A stretch of 64,000 nt of DNA from Paraglaciecola polaris LMG 21857 (lineage in GTDB: Bacteria > Pseudomonadota > Gammaproteobacteria > Enterobacterales > Alteromonadaceae). A program made the position numbers and the translations under genes. Numbering within the stretch: position 1 is the first letter of the stretch; each line of letters begins with the position of its first letter. Of the stretch, positions 1 to 10,688 are shown piece after piece. Below the pieces are notes generated by a model. That model worked only from the letters and a program-made list of their open reading frames with translations, ran no database searches and was not told the DNA's origin. The stretch is from positions 1-64,000 of the forward strand of contig NZ_BAER01000133.1 of the NCBI RefSeq assembly GCF_000315055.1, in the 5' to 3' direction.

Positions 1-6
1 AGGTGA

Positions 7-1314
7 TTGGTATTAATGCCGATACTGGTCGATAGCGGAGCAAAGGTTCTGTTGGGTCATAGTGACCTGTTAGCGACGTTCGATGCGCCATTACCACCTG
101 ACATTTCTACCTTGGTGATCGATACACCAGACGTGGTAAAAGAGCGCTATACGCTGGTAGATAACCTCGCGCGTCCTGAGTCGGCTAATTGGCAAAATTT
201 GCGTTCCTTGCTGGCAGCTACCAAGGAGATTGATGCACCTACTCAGCGATTTAGGGGCATGTTCTCCTATACTTCTGGCAGTACTGGTCGACCGAAGGGT
301 ATTAAGCGCGAATACAACGAAGATAGACCCGATCCCTACACAGTATTTGCAGGCCTTGCTAGAGCATTAATGCAACTGGAAAGTGGTGACCGATTCTACA
401 TAGCCGCACCCCTTTACCATAGTGCTCCCCATGCACTGACATTGAGCTGCTTAGCAGCAGGTGATGTTGAGGTGTTCATTGAAGCTAAATTTGATCCCGA
501 GCGCTTTTTAGCCGACGTGCAAAAACACAAAATCACCCATACCTATATTGTGCCCACTATGATGATCCGCTTGTTAAAGTTACCGCAAAGTGTGCGCGAC
601 AAGTACGACGTATCAAGTTTACGCTATGCATTATCCACAGGTTCTTCTTGGCCGGTTGAGGTTAAGCAGGGGATGATCGAGTGGTTTGGCTCTATCTTTT
701 TTGAATCTTATGGGGCCAGTGAACTTGGCTTTATGACATTAATTTCCTCCACTGAGGCACTGCAGAAACCGGGATCGGTAGGCAAAGTTGTTCCAGGTGG
801 CTCGCTCATGATCCTCGACGATAATATGCAACCACTTCCGACAGGTGAATCTGGGGCAATATACGTTTACCTGCCGATGTTTGGTCCATTCAAATATACC
901 AACACGGAGGGCACGTTAGAGGGATTACATCATCAAAACCACACTACATTAGGTGATGTGGGATATGTGGATGAAGAGGGGTATCTATATATCAATGATC
1001 GCAAGAAAGACATGATCATTTCCGGCGGAGCAAATATATTCCCTGCCGAAATTGAGGCTGTGCTGATCGAAATGCCGCAAATTGTCGACTGCGCTATTTT
1101 TGGTGCACCCCATGCTGAATTTGGCGAAATGGTAGTTGTAGCCGTGCAATGCAGTCAAGACGAAACGTTGTCGATGGAGCAAGTTAATGCATTCTTAGAT
1201 GGGAAAATTGCCCGTTTTAAGTGGCCCAAAAAGTTAGATTTGCATCTTGCATTACCACGAGAAGACAGCGGAAAAATATTCAAGCAACGTTTGAAAGCCG
1301 CTTATATTGAATAG
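7..1314 (+). CDS. Acyl-CoA synthetase (AMP-binding family), N-terminus missing or frameshifted
   Basis: An ATP-dependent acid:CoA ligase of the ANL (AMP-binding) superfamily; by context it probably activates fatty or related acids for beta-oxidation. Visible motifs are the phosphate loop YTSGSTGRPKG (about residues 88-98), the adenylation motif ESYGASELG, the hinge stretch GDVGYVDEEGYLYINDRKKD and a C-terminal GK with the probable catalytic Lys423. Family members usually have 500-550 residues. This frame gives 435 and begins near the motif DSGAKVLLGH, so roughly 80-100 N-terminal residues are absent. A TGA at 4-6 blocks extension in this frame, while the +3 frame stays open until a TAG at 33-35. 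A small indel near the window edge is therefore likely, and the start given is formal only. The acid substrate cannot be read from the sequence. Confidence 0.8.
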   Translation: MVLMPILVDSGAKVLLGHSDLLATFDAPLPPDISTLVIDTPDVVKERYTLVDNLARPESANWQNLRSLLAATKEIDAPTQRFRGMFSYTSGSTGRPKGIKREYNEDRPDPYTVFAGLARALMQLESGDRFYIAAPLYHSAPHALTLSCLAAGDVEVFIEAKFDPERFLADVQKHKITHTYIVPTMMIRLLKLPQSVRDKYDVSSLRYALSTGSSWPVEVKQGMIEWFGSIFFESYGASELGFMTLISSTEALQKPGSVGKVVPGGSLMILDDNMQPLPTGESGAIYVYLPMFGPFKYTNTEGTLEGLHHQNHTTLGDVGYVDEEGYLYINDRKKDMIISGGANIFPAEIEAVLIEMPQIVDCAIFGAPHAEFGEMVVVAVQCSQDETLSMEQVNAFLDGKIARFKWPKKLDLHLALPREDSGKIFKQRLKAAYIE

Positions 1315-1328
1315 CAATCGGCGGTTGG

Positions 1329-1352
1329 CCTGTTTACTCTCGTGTAAACAGG
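1329..1352. terminator. Hairpin between convergent ligase and tetR genes
   Basis: Perfect 9-bp inverted repeat, CCTGTTTAC and GTAAACAGG with a 6-nt loop, lying between the ends of the ligase gene (+) and the tetR gene (-) and covering the tetR stop codon. There is no strong T-run on either side. It could be a weak bidirectional terminator or an RNA-stabilising stem. Confidence 0.4.
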
Positions 1353-1933
1353 TTCACAGCGCAGGTACACATTTCATCTATGTGGCTGCGGTCAGCGTAA
1401 ATGCCGTCTATGAGCAAGCGTGCAATACCGTGCATGGTGCCCCAAGTGACTTGCGCAAGTCGAAGTGTATCTTCTTCTACTGGCATCAAGCCTTGTTCTT
1501 GCCATTTTTTGGTCATTTCTACTTGGCGTTGAAAGCTCGGATAAGCGATATCACGCAGATCATTGGTCGCGCTGTTTTGTTTCCATATAGTGCGACCAAA
1601 CATCAAGTCGTACATTTCAGGGTTTTCAGCAGCATAACCAATGTAGCCCTGAAAAAACTGATGATACTTTTGTTTTGTCGTCAGGCCGTTTTGAGAAAAA
1701 ATTTGCTCAGCATTGTTATGCCAGTGCTCAAATCCTTCTTCGGCTATGGCACAAAGCAGTTCATTTTTATCTTTAAAGTGATGATAGGGGGCCGTTCTAG
1801 AGACCCCAACGCGGTCGGCCAACTTGCGTAAAGATAAGCCTTCAATCCCGCTTTCACTTAACATGGCTTTAGCCGCTTCTAACAAGCTAGAGCGCAGATC
1901 ACCGTGATGATAACTACTTTTATTGGCAGTCAT
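1334..1933 (-). CDS. TetR/AcrR-family transcriptional regulator
   Basis: A 199-residue one-component repressor. The helix-turn-helix is near the N-terminus (LSLRKLADRVGVSRTAPYHH, about residues 33-52), followed by a longer ligand-binding half with no assignable inducer. The frame is open up to 2134, but the ATG at 1933 places the DNA-binding domain at the usual distance. A likely promoter at 1976-2004 would also leave the ATG at 1969 almost leaderless. The gene diverges from the dienoyl-CoA isomerase gene. Two palindromes between them overlap the promoters, which suggests autoregulation and control of the unsaturated acyl-CoA genes. A fatty acyl-CoA or related ligand is an inference from neighbours. 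Confidence 0.85.
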   Translation of the reverse strand: MTANKSSYHHGDLRSSLLEAAKAMLSESGIEGLSLRKLADRVGVSRTAPYHHFKDKNELLCAIAEEGFEHWHNNAEQIFSQNGLTTKQKYHQFFQGYIGYAAENPEMYDLMFGRTIWKQNSATNDLRDIAYPSFQRQVEMTKKWQEQGLMPVEEDTLRLAQVTWGTMHGIARLLIDGIYADRSHIDEMCTCAVNLFTRE

Positions 1934-1991
1934 ATTTTGTGTTGATTTTTTAGATGATATTTTTTGCATAAGCTGGAATTTAGCACACATC

Positions 1992-2031
1992 TTGACAGCG
2001 TCAAAATAAGACTTTATCTTGACGTTGTCTA
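1992..2031. promoter_or_regulatory. Divergent promoter with twin palindromic operators
   Basis: Two similar dyads lie about 27 bp apart centre to centre: TTGACAGCGTCAA at 1992-2004 (perfect, 3-nt centre) and TTGACGTTGTCTA at 2019-2031 (one mismatched pair). On the + strand TTGACA (1992-1997), a 17-nt spacer and TATCTT (2015-2020) make a good sigma-70 promoter towards 2113. On the - strand TTGACG within the first dyad and TAAATT 16 nt further make a weaker promoter towards tetR. Operators overlapping both promoters fit repression by the adjacent TetR protein; that protein-site link is inferred. Confidence 0.65.
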
Positions 2032-2112
2032 GTTTGATTGCTGATGGGCGTGAGGACGGTTTGTAACACACGCTAACTAGCAACCTTAAATCTGTAACTA
2101 ATGGAGAATAAC

Positions 2113-2973
2113 GTGTCTGATTTAGATTTTTCAACGCTGGAAACCTTAAGTGTCACGATTGACCAGCATATCGCCCATATTCAATTGTCACGCCCTGAGG
2201 CGTTGAACAGCATGATCCCAATTTTCTGGCATGAGTTACCTGCCACAGTGCGAAAAATTGATGAGCAATCAGCTGCTCGAGTAATTGTGATTTCATCTCA
2301 AGGTAAACATTTTAGTGCCGGGATGGACTTATCTGTATTCACTCAAATGGGTAAGGACTTTGTGGGCGAGCCCGCGCGACGTGGTGAGCGTATGCGTCGT
2401 ATGGTACTGGAACTACAAGATAGCTTTAACGCACTAGAGTCAGTGCGTATGCCTGTGCTGGTGGCGATGCAAGGTGGTGTGATTGGTGGAGCAGTTGACA
2501 TGGTGTGCGCTGCAGATAGCCGTTATTGCACAGCGGACACCTTTTTCACGATTAAAGAAACTGAAATTGGTATGACCGCTGACGTTGGCACCTTACAGCG
2601 TTTACCGCATCTTATCCCTCAAGGTTTGGTACGCGAGCTTGCTTACACAGGCCGTAACATGGGAGCCGTTGAAGCAAAAGAATGTGGCTTCGTGAATCAA
2701 GTGTTTGCTGATCAGCAGAGCTTGCTCGAGGGCGTAATGAAGATCGCAGCAAAAATTGCTAGCCACTCTCCTCTTGCCGTGACGGGCTGTAAGGAAATGA
2801 TCAATTACACCCGAGATCATACCGTCGCTGATGCGTTGAACTACATGGCTGTATGGCAAACCGGTATGTTTCAGATGCCTGATATTCAAGAAGCCATGTC
2901 TGCGGCTAAAGAACAACGCAAACCCGTATACGAAGAGTTACATAACAAAATCAGTGGTATGCAGCGTAAATAA
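2113..2973 (+). CDS. Delta(3,5)-delta(2,4)-dienoyl-CoA isomerase-like crotonase
   Basis: A crotonase-fold enzyme of 286 residues that most resembles the eukaryotic ECH1 type, which moves conjugated double bonds of 3,5-dienoyl-CoA during breakdown of unsaturated fatty acids. The three acidic residues used by that subgroup are all visible: Asp in GGAVDMVCAADSRYC, Glu in IKETEIG and Asp in TADVGTLQRLP. The oxyanion-hole segment is HFSAGMD. The frame is open from an ATG at 2101, but GGAG at 2103-2106 sits 6 nt before the GTG at 2113, so the GTG start is preferred. It is followed 33 bp later by a fadH-like gene, so the two probably form an operon for unsaturated acyl-CoAs. A general enoyl-CoA hydratase/isomerase role is the alternative. 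Confidence 0.85.
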   Translation: MSDLDFSTLETLSVTIDQHIAHIQLSRPEALNSMIPIFWHELPATVRKIDEQSAARVIVISSQGKHFSAGMDLSVFTQMGKDFVGEPARRGERMRRMVLELQDSFNALESVRMPVLVAMQGGVIGGAVDMVCAADSRYCTADTFFTIKETEIGMTADVGTLQRLPHLIPQGLVRELAYTGRNMGAVEAKECGFVNQVFADQQSLLEGVMKIAAKIASHSPLAVTGCKEMINYTRDHTVADALNYMAVWQTGMFQMPDIQEAMSAAKEQRKPVYEELHNKISGMQRK

Positions 2974-5055
<2,082 letters not shown>

Positions 5056-5124
5056 CCCAGCGAAAAACGCTAGGACATTGCAAACGGTTTGAGTTTAAGT
5101 AAACGAGATGCAATGCAGATGACC

Positions 5125-5163
5125 AAAAAAGCCCATTATCTAACACGATAATGGGCTTTTTTA
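5125..5163 (+). terminator. Rho-independent terminator after fadH
   Basis: The stem GCCCATTATC / GATAATGGGC with loop TAACAC is flanked by A6 on the left and T7 on the right, so it can act in both directions. It lies between fadH (+) and the convergent lysR-type gene (-). Confidence 0.9.
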
Positions 5164-5203
5164 TTTTGTAAACGTGACCATTTATGCTGATGGTTGCGAC
5201 TGC

Positions 5204-6085
5204 TTAGGCATTGATATCGAAATATTGCTTGGTGAATTGAATGAAGGTTTTAAGCCTAGCAGACTGATGAATTAATTGAGGATGGATAAGGTATATCGCA
5301 AAATCCGCACGTTGCGTTTCAGCTAATACTGGTATGAGTTTACCTGTGGTGATTTCTCGGTCTACTAGGTATTCGGGTACCAGGATGAGTCCTTTGTCGT
5401 CCAAAGCGTGATGCTTGAGAATAAGGTTATCGTTTACGGCAATGGGGCCTTTGACTTCAACTTTATACCCGGAAATTTGCCACATTGCGGTTAAGGTTCG
5501 ACTTAAACACACATGTTTAGCGAGATCAGGAACACTTTCGGGCATACCATTTTCAGCTAAGTACCGTGGACTGGCGCAACACACATGTCGATAGTCAAAC
5601 AGCTTTTTAGCAACCATATTCTGTGGCGGGGACTGGGTCGCTCTAAAAGCCAAATCAAAGTCGTTTTGGGCCAAATCATAAGGAGTGTAACTACAGTCGA
5701 CACTGACTTTTATAGCGGGGTAAATTTTCTGAAATTTATTACAAATATCTAATACAAAACGCTGGGCAAATTGACTGGGGGCAGTTAAGCGTAGGGTCCC
5801 TTCAAGGGCATCATTATCGTGGCGTACTTCACGCTCAAGCTCGAGTATTGAGCTTTTTATTTGATTCATTCCTGCCAGTAATTGGGTGCCTTCCTCCGTT
5901 AGCGTCACGTTACGTGTAGAGCGAATGAACAAATACTTGCCTAAATCTTGTTCAAGCTTACGAATTTGCTCAGACAAATAGCCTCGGGAAATCGCAAGAG
6001 TCTGTGCCGCTCGCGTAAAGCTTAATTGTTTAGCAACTTCACTAAATAAAATTAAGCGTTCAAATTTTTTATGTTCACGACTCAT
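5204..6085 (-). CDS. LysR-family transcriptional regulator
   Basis: A 293-residue LysR-type regulator. The winged helix-turn-helix occupies the first 65 or so residues (FTRAAQTLAISRGYLSEQIR), followed by a two-lobed co-inducer domain of the usual length. The frame is open to 6151, but the ATG at 6085 puts the HTH at the standard distance from the N-terminus. Neither start has a clear Shine-Dalgarno. It diverges from an aldo/keto reductase gene with about 150 bp between the starts, the usual arrangement for a LysR regulator and its target. The inducer is unknown. Confidence 0.85.
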   Translation of the reverse strand: MSREHKKFERLILFSEVAKQLSFTRAAQTLAISRGYLSEQIRKLEQDLGKYLFIRSTRNVTLTEEGTQLLAGMNQIKSSILELEREVRHDNDALEGTLRLTAPSQFAQRFVLDICNKFQKIYPAIKVSVDCSYTPYDLAQNDFDLAFRATQSPPQNMVAKKLFDYRHVCCASPRYLAENGMPESVPDLAKHVCLSRTLTAMWQISGYKVEVKGPIAVNDNLILKHHALDDKGLILVPEYLVDREITTGKLIPVLAETQRADFAIYLIHPQLIHQSARLKTFIQFTKQYFDINA

Positions 6086-6238
6086 AGTGGCAAATCTACA
6101 TAGTTGGTAGGGCAAATATTTTAACGTTGCATTGTTCGTTATATCAAACAATGTTTTCAGTAACTCGCGCTACTCCTTTGGCTTTAACGCTTTACACTGT
6201 GTGCAAATGAACTTCACATTATGTTTTAAGGTCTGCAC

Positions 6239-7216
6239 ATGTCACATATCTCTCTACCGTTAGCTACTTATTTACCCAACGTAAGTGCACTTGCATATGG
6301 ATGCATGGGATTAGGGGGCGGCTGGGATGCAAAACCTGTCTCTAGGGCGAACATAGCTCAAGCCAATGATTGTGTGAATACCGCGTTGGAATCAGGTATA
6401 AATTTTTTCGATCACGCAGATATATATACCTTGGGTAAAGCTGAGCAAGTGTTCGGTGAAGTGCTTGCACAGCGACCAGAACTGCGCAAGCGCATCTATA
6501 TTCAATCAAAATGCGGCATTCGATTTTCCGATGATCAGGGACCAAAACGATATGACTTATCTGCTGACTGGATCCGTGAATCTGTGGAGGGGAGTCTGCG
6601 TCGTTTAAATACGGATTATCTCGATGTGCTGATGCTGCATAGACCGGATCCACTGATGCAAGCTGAAGAAATTGCCCGAGTTTTTGATGAATTACGCAGC
6701 GCGGGCAAGGTGCATTATTTTGGCGTATCAAACATGCATCATCATCAAATCGCCTATTTGCAACAAGCGCTAGACGCACCGCTGGTGGCCAATCAAATTG
6801 AAGCCAGTTTGCTTAAACAGGACTGGATAGATGAGGGGGTTTATGCAGGTAACAGTGATGGGCAGGACATTAACTTCAATGCCGGAACGTTAGAATATTG
6901 CCGCAGGGAACACATGCAGTTGCAAAGCTGGGGCAGTTTAGCCCAAGGTTTGTATTCAGGGCGCGCTGTGAGTGATAAATCAGAGGCGGTAATACGCACC
7001 AGCGTATTGGTTGCTAAACTCGCCGCGGCGTATAACGTTAGCCCGGAAGCTATCGTTCTCGCGTGGTTAATACGGCATCCTGCAAACATTCAACCTGTCA
7101 TTGGTAGCACAGATTGTGGCCGGATCGCGGGGGCGAGTCAGGCGGGGAATATCACGCTTAGCCGTGAACATTGGTACGCATTATATGAAAGTGCTAAAGG
7201 CATGGAACTACCATAA
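6239..7216 (+). CDS. Aldo/keto reductase, YdhF-like
   Basis: A 325-residue NADPH-dependent aldo/keto reductase resembling E. coli YdhF (298 residues). The TIM-barrel family motifs are present in order: active-site Asp and Tyr in FFDHADIYTLGKAE (about 60-72), Lys in IQSKCGIRF, His in LMLHRPDPL and a C-terminal coenzyme segment IQPVIGSTD. Such enzymes reduce aldehydes or ketones, and the natural substrate cannot be inferred. It is divergent from the LysR gene and is its likely target. No terminator hairpin was seen in the 142 bp before the convergent metT gene. Confidence 0.85.
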   Translation: MSHISLPLATYLPNVSALAYGCMGLGGGWDAKPVSRANIAQANDCVNTALESGINFFDHADIYTLGKAEQVFGEVLAQRPELRKRIYIQSKCGIRFSDDQGPKRYDLSADWIRESVEGSLRRLNTDYLDVLMLHRPDPLMQAEEIARVFDELRSAGKVHYFGVSNMHHHQIAYLQQALDAPLVANQIEASLLKQDWIDEGVYAGNSDGQDINFNAGTLEYCRREHMQLQSWGSLAQGLYSGRAVSDKSEAVIRTSVLVAKLAAAYNVSPEAIVLAWLIRHPANIQPVIGSTDCGRIAGASQAGNITLSREHWYALYESAKGMELP

Positions 7217-7358
7217 CGTCGCGCTCTTAACCGAATGACAAAATGAAGAACATATGATGACCTTTGCACAATGCATTGAAAATAATGAACAAGGTGCTGG
7301 CGCGCAATAACCGACAGTAAATCGCGGCTGGGGTAACGAATAGCTAAGGTGAATTCAT

Positions 7359-8720
7359 TTAAACGTTTCGTTGACTTTGTTGGTTTTGAACACCAGCTTG
7401 CTTAGCACCCCAAATCAAACTCAATACGGTAACTGCAGCTAAGATAAAGCAATAAAAAGAATAAGGAATAATTTCTACCGGTGACAATGAAAACGTTGCA
7501 CCTATTATGAGTAGCTGTCCACCATAGGGGATCAATCCCTGTACCACACAAGCGAAAATATCTAATAGGCTGGCGCTTCGTTTAGGCTCTATTCCTCCTT
7601 GTTCGGCTAAGGCTTTAGCTGTGCTTCCAGCCACTATGATCGATACGGTATTATTGGCAATACATATGTTTAATGCACTGATAAGCACCGCAATGCCTAA
7701 TGAATTACCGATTTTAAGGGGCAATGCGAGTGCGCGGATGACCTTGCTGATCGTCGCCAGTAAAAAGTCTATACCTCCTTGCTGGCGCATAAGTTCAGAT
7801 AAGCCCCCAAGCATCAGCGATAAAATCATGATTTCCTGCATTTGCCCAAAACCAGTGTAGATGTCTTGTCCCACGGTAATAACCTGATAATCAGATACAC
7901 TCACCCCTATGATGGCACTAGACAGAATACCGATGATTAATACCGCAAATACGTTTAAGCCCGCGACAGCTAAAACTAAAATCAGTAGATAGGGAAGGGC
8001 GAGTAACCAGTTTGCTCCTTGAGGAACAGTTGCTTCACCTGACTCGCCCATTATCACCAGCAGCACGATGACAATGAGTGCCGCAGGCAATGCTAAATGC
8101 AAGTTTGCTTTAAATTTATCTCGCATTTCGCAACCTTGGGTACGTGTTGCTGCAATCGTGGTATCAGAGATGATAGAGAGGTTGTCACCGAATATGGCAC
8201 CGCTGACCAATACACCTGCCACTAATGCGGGCTCAATCCCTGTCGCTTGAGCAACACCTAAACCAACCGGACCAAGGGCAGCAAGTGTACCCATTGATGT
8301 GCCCATTGCCGTGGCAATAAAACCAGCAATCAAAAATAAACCGGGCAAGATAAACTGAGCGGGAATAACACTAAGACCTAGGCTAACGGTGGCGTCTACA
8401 CCACCTGTGGCTTTTGCCACTGCAGAAAAGGCCCCTGCGAGCAAGTAAATAAAGCACATAGTAATGATATTGCTATGCCCAGCTCCTTCTATATAACGGG
8501 CAATGGTTTCGGTCAGAGATTCCCGAGATAACAATACCGCCAAAATAACCGCAGGTAACAAAGCTGAAGGAGAAGGCAGTTGATAGAACGCATATTCGAC
8601 TCCTTGGGTTTGGTAATAAAAGCCGACACCTAAAAACAGAACCAAAAAGGTCAGTAACGGCAGGAGCGCGAGTTTGGCGGATGTCGAAGATGAGTGCGAC
8701 AAGGATATCGGTGTTTGCAT
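7359..8720 (-). CDS. metT: NhaC-family transporter, probable methionine transporter MetT
   Basis: A 453-residue inner-membrane protein with about 11-12 hydrophobic segments and the NhaC antiporter fold; conserved polar stretches include GTSMGTLAALGP and SGAIFGDNLSIISDTTIAAT. NhaC homologues exchange Na+ and H+ or carry organic substrates. The deciding evidence is upstream: tandem Met boxes (8732-8763) overlap a promoter 12-44 bp before the ATG. A MetJ-controlled NhaC-type carrier named MetT has been described in comparative genomics of gammaproteobacteria such as Shewanella and Vibrio as a candidate methionine transporter. Here the methionine substrate is inferred from regulation, and plain Na+/H+ antiport remains possible. 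Confidence 0.75.
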   Translation of the reverse strand: MQTPISLSHSSSTSAKLALLPLLTFLVLFLGVGFYYQTQGVEYAFYQLPSPSALLPAVILAVLLSRESLTETIARYIEGAGHSNIITMCFIYLLAGAFSAVAKATGGVDATVSLGLSVIPAQFILPGLFLIAGFIATAMGTSMGTLAALGPVGLGVAQATGIEPALVAGVLVSGAIFGDNLSIISDTTIAATRTQGCEMRDKFKANLHLALPAALIVIVLLVIMGESGEATVPQGANWLLALPYLLILVLAVAGLNVFAVLIIGILSSAIIGVSVSDYQVITVGQDIYTGFGQMQEIMILSLMLGGLSELMRQQGGIDFLLATISKVIRALALPLKIGNSLGIAVLISALNICIANNTVSIIVAGSTAKALAEQGGIEPKRSASLLDIFACVVQGLIPYGGQLLIIGATFSLSPVEIIPYSFYCFILAAVTVLSLIWGAKQAGVQNQQSQRNV

Positions 8721-8731
8721 AATGTTACCAT

Positions 8732-8763
8732 GGACGTTTAGACGTCTAAAATTCTATATGTCT
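8732..8763 (-). promoter_or_regulatory. Tandem Met boxes (MetJ operator) overlapping the metT promoter
   Basis: Four consecutive octamers in register match the MetJ consensus AGACGTCT: 8732-8739 (6/8), 8740-8747 (8/8), 8748-8755 (5/8) and 8756-8763 (6/8). MetJ dimers bind such tandem octamers cooperatively with S-adenosylmethionine. On the - strand TTGCTA (8773-8778), a 16-nt spacer and TAGAAT (8751-8756) form a promoter whose -10 lies inside the boxes, so bound MetJ would block it. Confidence 0.82.
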
Positions 8764-9191
8764 GAATGAAAATAGCAAGTCTAGTTCGTCTAAAGTCGCT
8801 AACGTGGTAAACGCATTGCGCGTACAAAGTATGATGATCGTCAAATTGGCAGGGAGTATTAGTCATTGTCGCCTGCAATATAAGGTGTTTATATCCACTA
8901 GGTCAATTCGTTGTTAATCAACTTCATGTATTAGCTTGGAAGATATAACATATTGAATTTAATCTTTATTATTTATCATTGTTACAAAGGTAAATAATAT
9001 ATCCGTTACATTCCATAACACTTTATGCAAAGGTGTTAACAGCTGACCTTAAAGCCTTGGCGTATTATCGCCCCGTCGAATTTTGCAACTAACTTTTTCT
9101 TTTACGTTTAGTACGCTTGAGTTTTTCTCCTCAGCGAATCTGCAATCACGTCGACACACCCCATTAGTCAATTTTATTAATAGGAACGTCC
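8764..9191. other. Intergenic stretch between metT and nhaP-like gene
   Basis: Apart from the metT -35 element at 8773-8778 there is nothing I can assign. The stretch becomes AT-rich from about 8940 and contains no convincing ORF. AGGAACG (9182-9188) is the ribosome-binding site of the next gene. Confidence 0.5.
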
Positions 9192-10475
9192 ATGGACGCT
9201 TGGTATCTCATTTGTTTCTTAGGGGCATTGGCTGTCCTTATCGCTTTTACAAATCAATTTGTCTTGAAGTTGCAAACGACTATTGCCATTACAACGGGCT
9301 CGGTGGTGATTTCGTTATTGTTAATTTTGGCAGTAAAGTTGCTGGGGGACGAATCGGCGCTAGCCTTGATAAACATCGTTGGCAGCTTGAATTTCAATCA
9401 ATTATTATTGAATGGTATGTTGGGCTTCCTGCTCTTTGCCGGTGCAATGGAAATAGATCTAAAAGCACTGCGGCGCCAGCGCTGGGAAATTACGATTTTA
9501 GTGTTATTTTCCACCGTGCTTTCAACTGTACTTGTGGGATACGCAAGTCATTGGATAATGAGCCAGTTTGGCTGGGACGTGCCACTTATTTATTGTTTAC
9601 TGTTTGGTGCCTTAATTAGCCCTACGGATCCGATTGCGGTATTGGCCATTATCAAACAAATGAACGCGCCAAAAAATATCTCAATACAAGTGGAAGGTGA
9701 GTCATTGTTCAATGATGGCGTTGGGTTAGTCATATTCTCCACTTTGTTTGCAGTGGCATTTAGCAATGTGGATCCTACGTTTGGCAGTGTTGCAGAGTTA
9801 TTTTTGGTGGAAGCTATAGGTGGAATATTATTCGGTTTGGTGTTGGCCGTCATCGCCCATTTTCTGATTATTCATAGTACTGACATGAATATTCGCTTAC
9901 TCGTAACACTAACCATTCCATCTGCTGGATATGCATTAGCGATATTGATGCATGTGTCAGGAGCGTTAGCTATGGTTATGTGCGGTATTTTCATCGGCAA
10001 TGTTACTCGTTCAAAGTCAGCCTCTTTGTCGCGAATATCCAGTATTCGCTATGTAAAAAACTTTTGGCACGCCACTGACAGCTTTCTTAACGCGTTGCTC
10101 TTTCTTCTTATTGGCATGTTAATCGTCAGTATGTCGCTTACGCTGGATGAGTTAGCGATAGGCTTATGCATGATCCCTGCAGTGTTACTCGCTCGCTTTA
10201 TTAGTGTCGGTGCTCCGTATCTGGTATTCCGTCAATTTCGGCGGTACGACTTGAATTCAGTACGTATTCTAACATGGGGCGGATTGCGCGGAGGCTTGGC
10301 TCTTGCTATGGCTGCGTCAATTCCAAACGATACCGTACTCGCCAATGGACACAACCTGCATAATTTAATGGTTATTGTCACTTATATAGTGGTGATTTTC
10401 TCAATTGTTGTACAAGGACTGACAATCTCCCCCTTGATTAAAAAAAGTATCGCGGCGGGCAAAGCAGAACTTTAA
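9192..10475 (+). CDS. Cation:proton antiporter, CPA1/NhaP type
   Basis: A 427-residue membrane protein of the monovalent cation:proton antiporter-1 family, which expels Na+ (or K+) in exchange for protons. It has about 12 hydrophobic helices. The ion-binding motif FGALISPTDPIAVLAI (about 137-152) contains the family Asp pair region, and VEGESLFNDGVGLVIF (about 164-179) is the second hallmark. A conserved arginine segment ILTWGGLRGGLALAMA lies near residue 360. AGGAACG lies 3-9 nt before the ATG. It stands alone, divergent from metT. Sodium extrusion fits a marine host, but ion specificity cannot be read from the sequence. Confidence 0.87.
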   Translation: MDAWYLICFLGALAVLIAFTNQFVLKLQTTIAITTGSVVISLLLILAVKLLGDESALALINIVGSLNFNQLLLNGMLGFLLFAGAMEIDLKALRRQRWEITILVLFSTVLSTVLVGYASHWIMSQFGWDVPLIYCLLFGALISPTDPIAVLAIIKQMNAPKNISIQVEGESLFNDGVGLVIFSTLFAVAFSNVDPTFGSVAELFLVEAIGGILFGLVLAVIAHFLIIHSTDMNIRLLVTLTIPSAGYALAILMHVSGALAMVMCGIFIGNVTRSKSASLSRISSIRYVKNFWHATDSFLNALLFLLIGMLIVSMSLTLDELAIGLCMIPAVLLARFISVGAPYLVFRQFRRYDLNSVRILTWGGLRGGLALAMAASIPNDTVLANGHNLHNLMVIVTYIVVIFSIVVQGLTISPLIKKSIAAGKAEL

Positions 10476-10688
10476 TATTAATCGTGGGGCGGACGTAGCA
10501 TCCCGACGCAAGGTATTATTTTAAAACTCATTGTTTTCACTGGTTCATTTTGTCTAGCGCGAGTGTTTTCATCAGTAAGGGCGGTTTTAATCTAATTTTT
10601 AGGAATATAGGGTAATGGTAAGGCAAGAGATAAAACGCCTGGGCAGAAAATATCCGGCAAGGCGCTCATCTGTTTCTTTGGTAAATGG

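Noticed and set aside
7217-7358. 17-codon ORF near 7255
   Set aside because: Very short, without similarity or coding signs that I can support.
8721-8763. SAM riboswitch before metT
   Set aside because: The leader is far too short for an aptamer, and the octamer row explains the methionine control.
9083-9619. 178-codon frame overlapping the nhaP-like gene
   Set aside because: Composition is unlike a protein, and most of it lies inside a well-supported antiporter gene in another frame.
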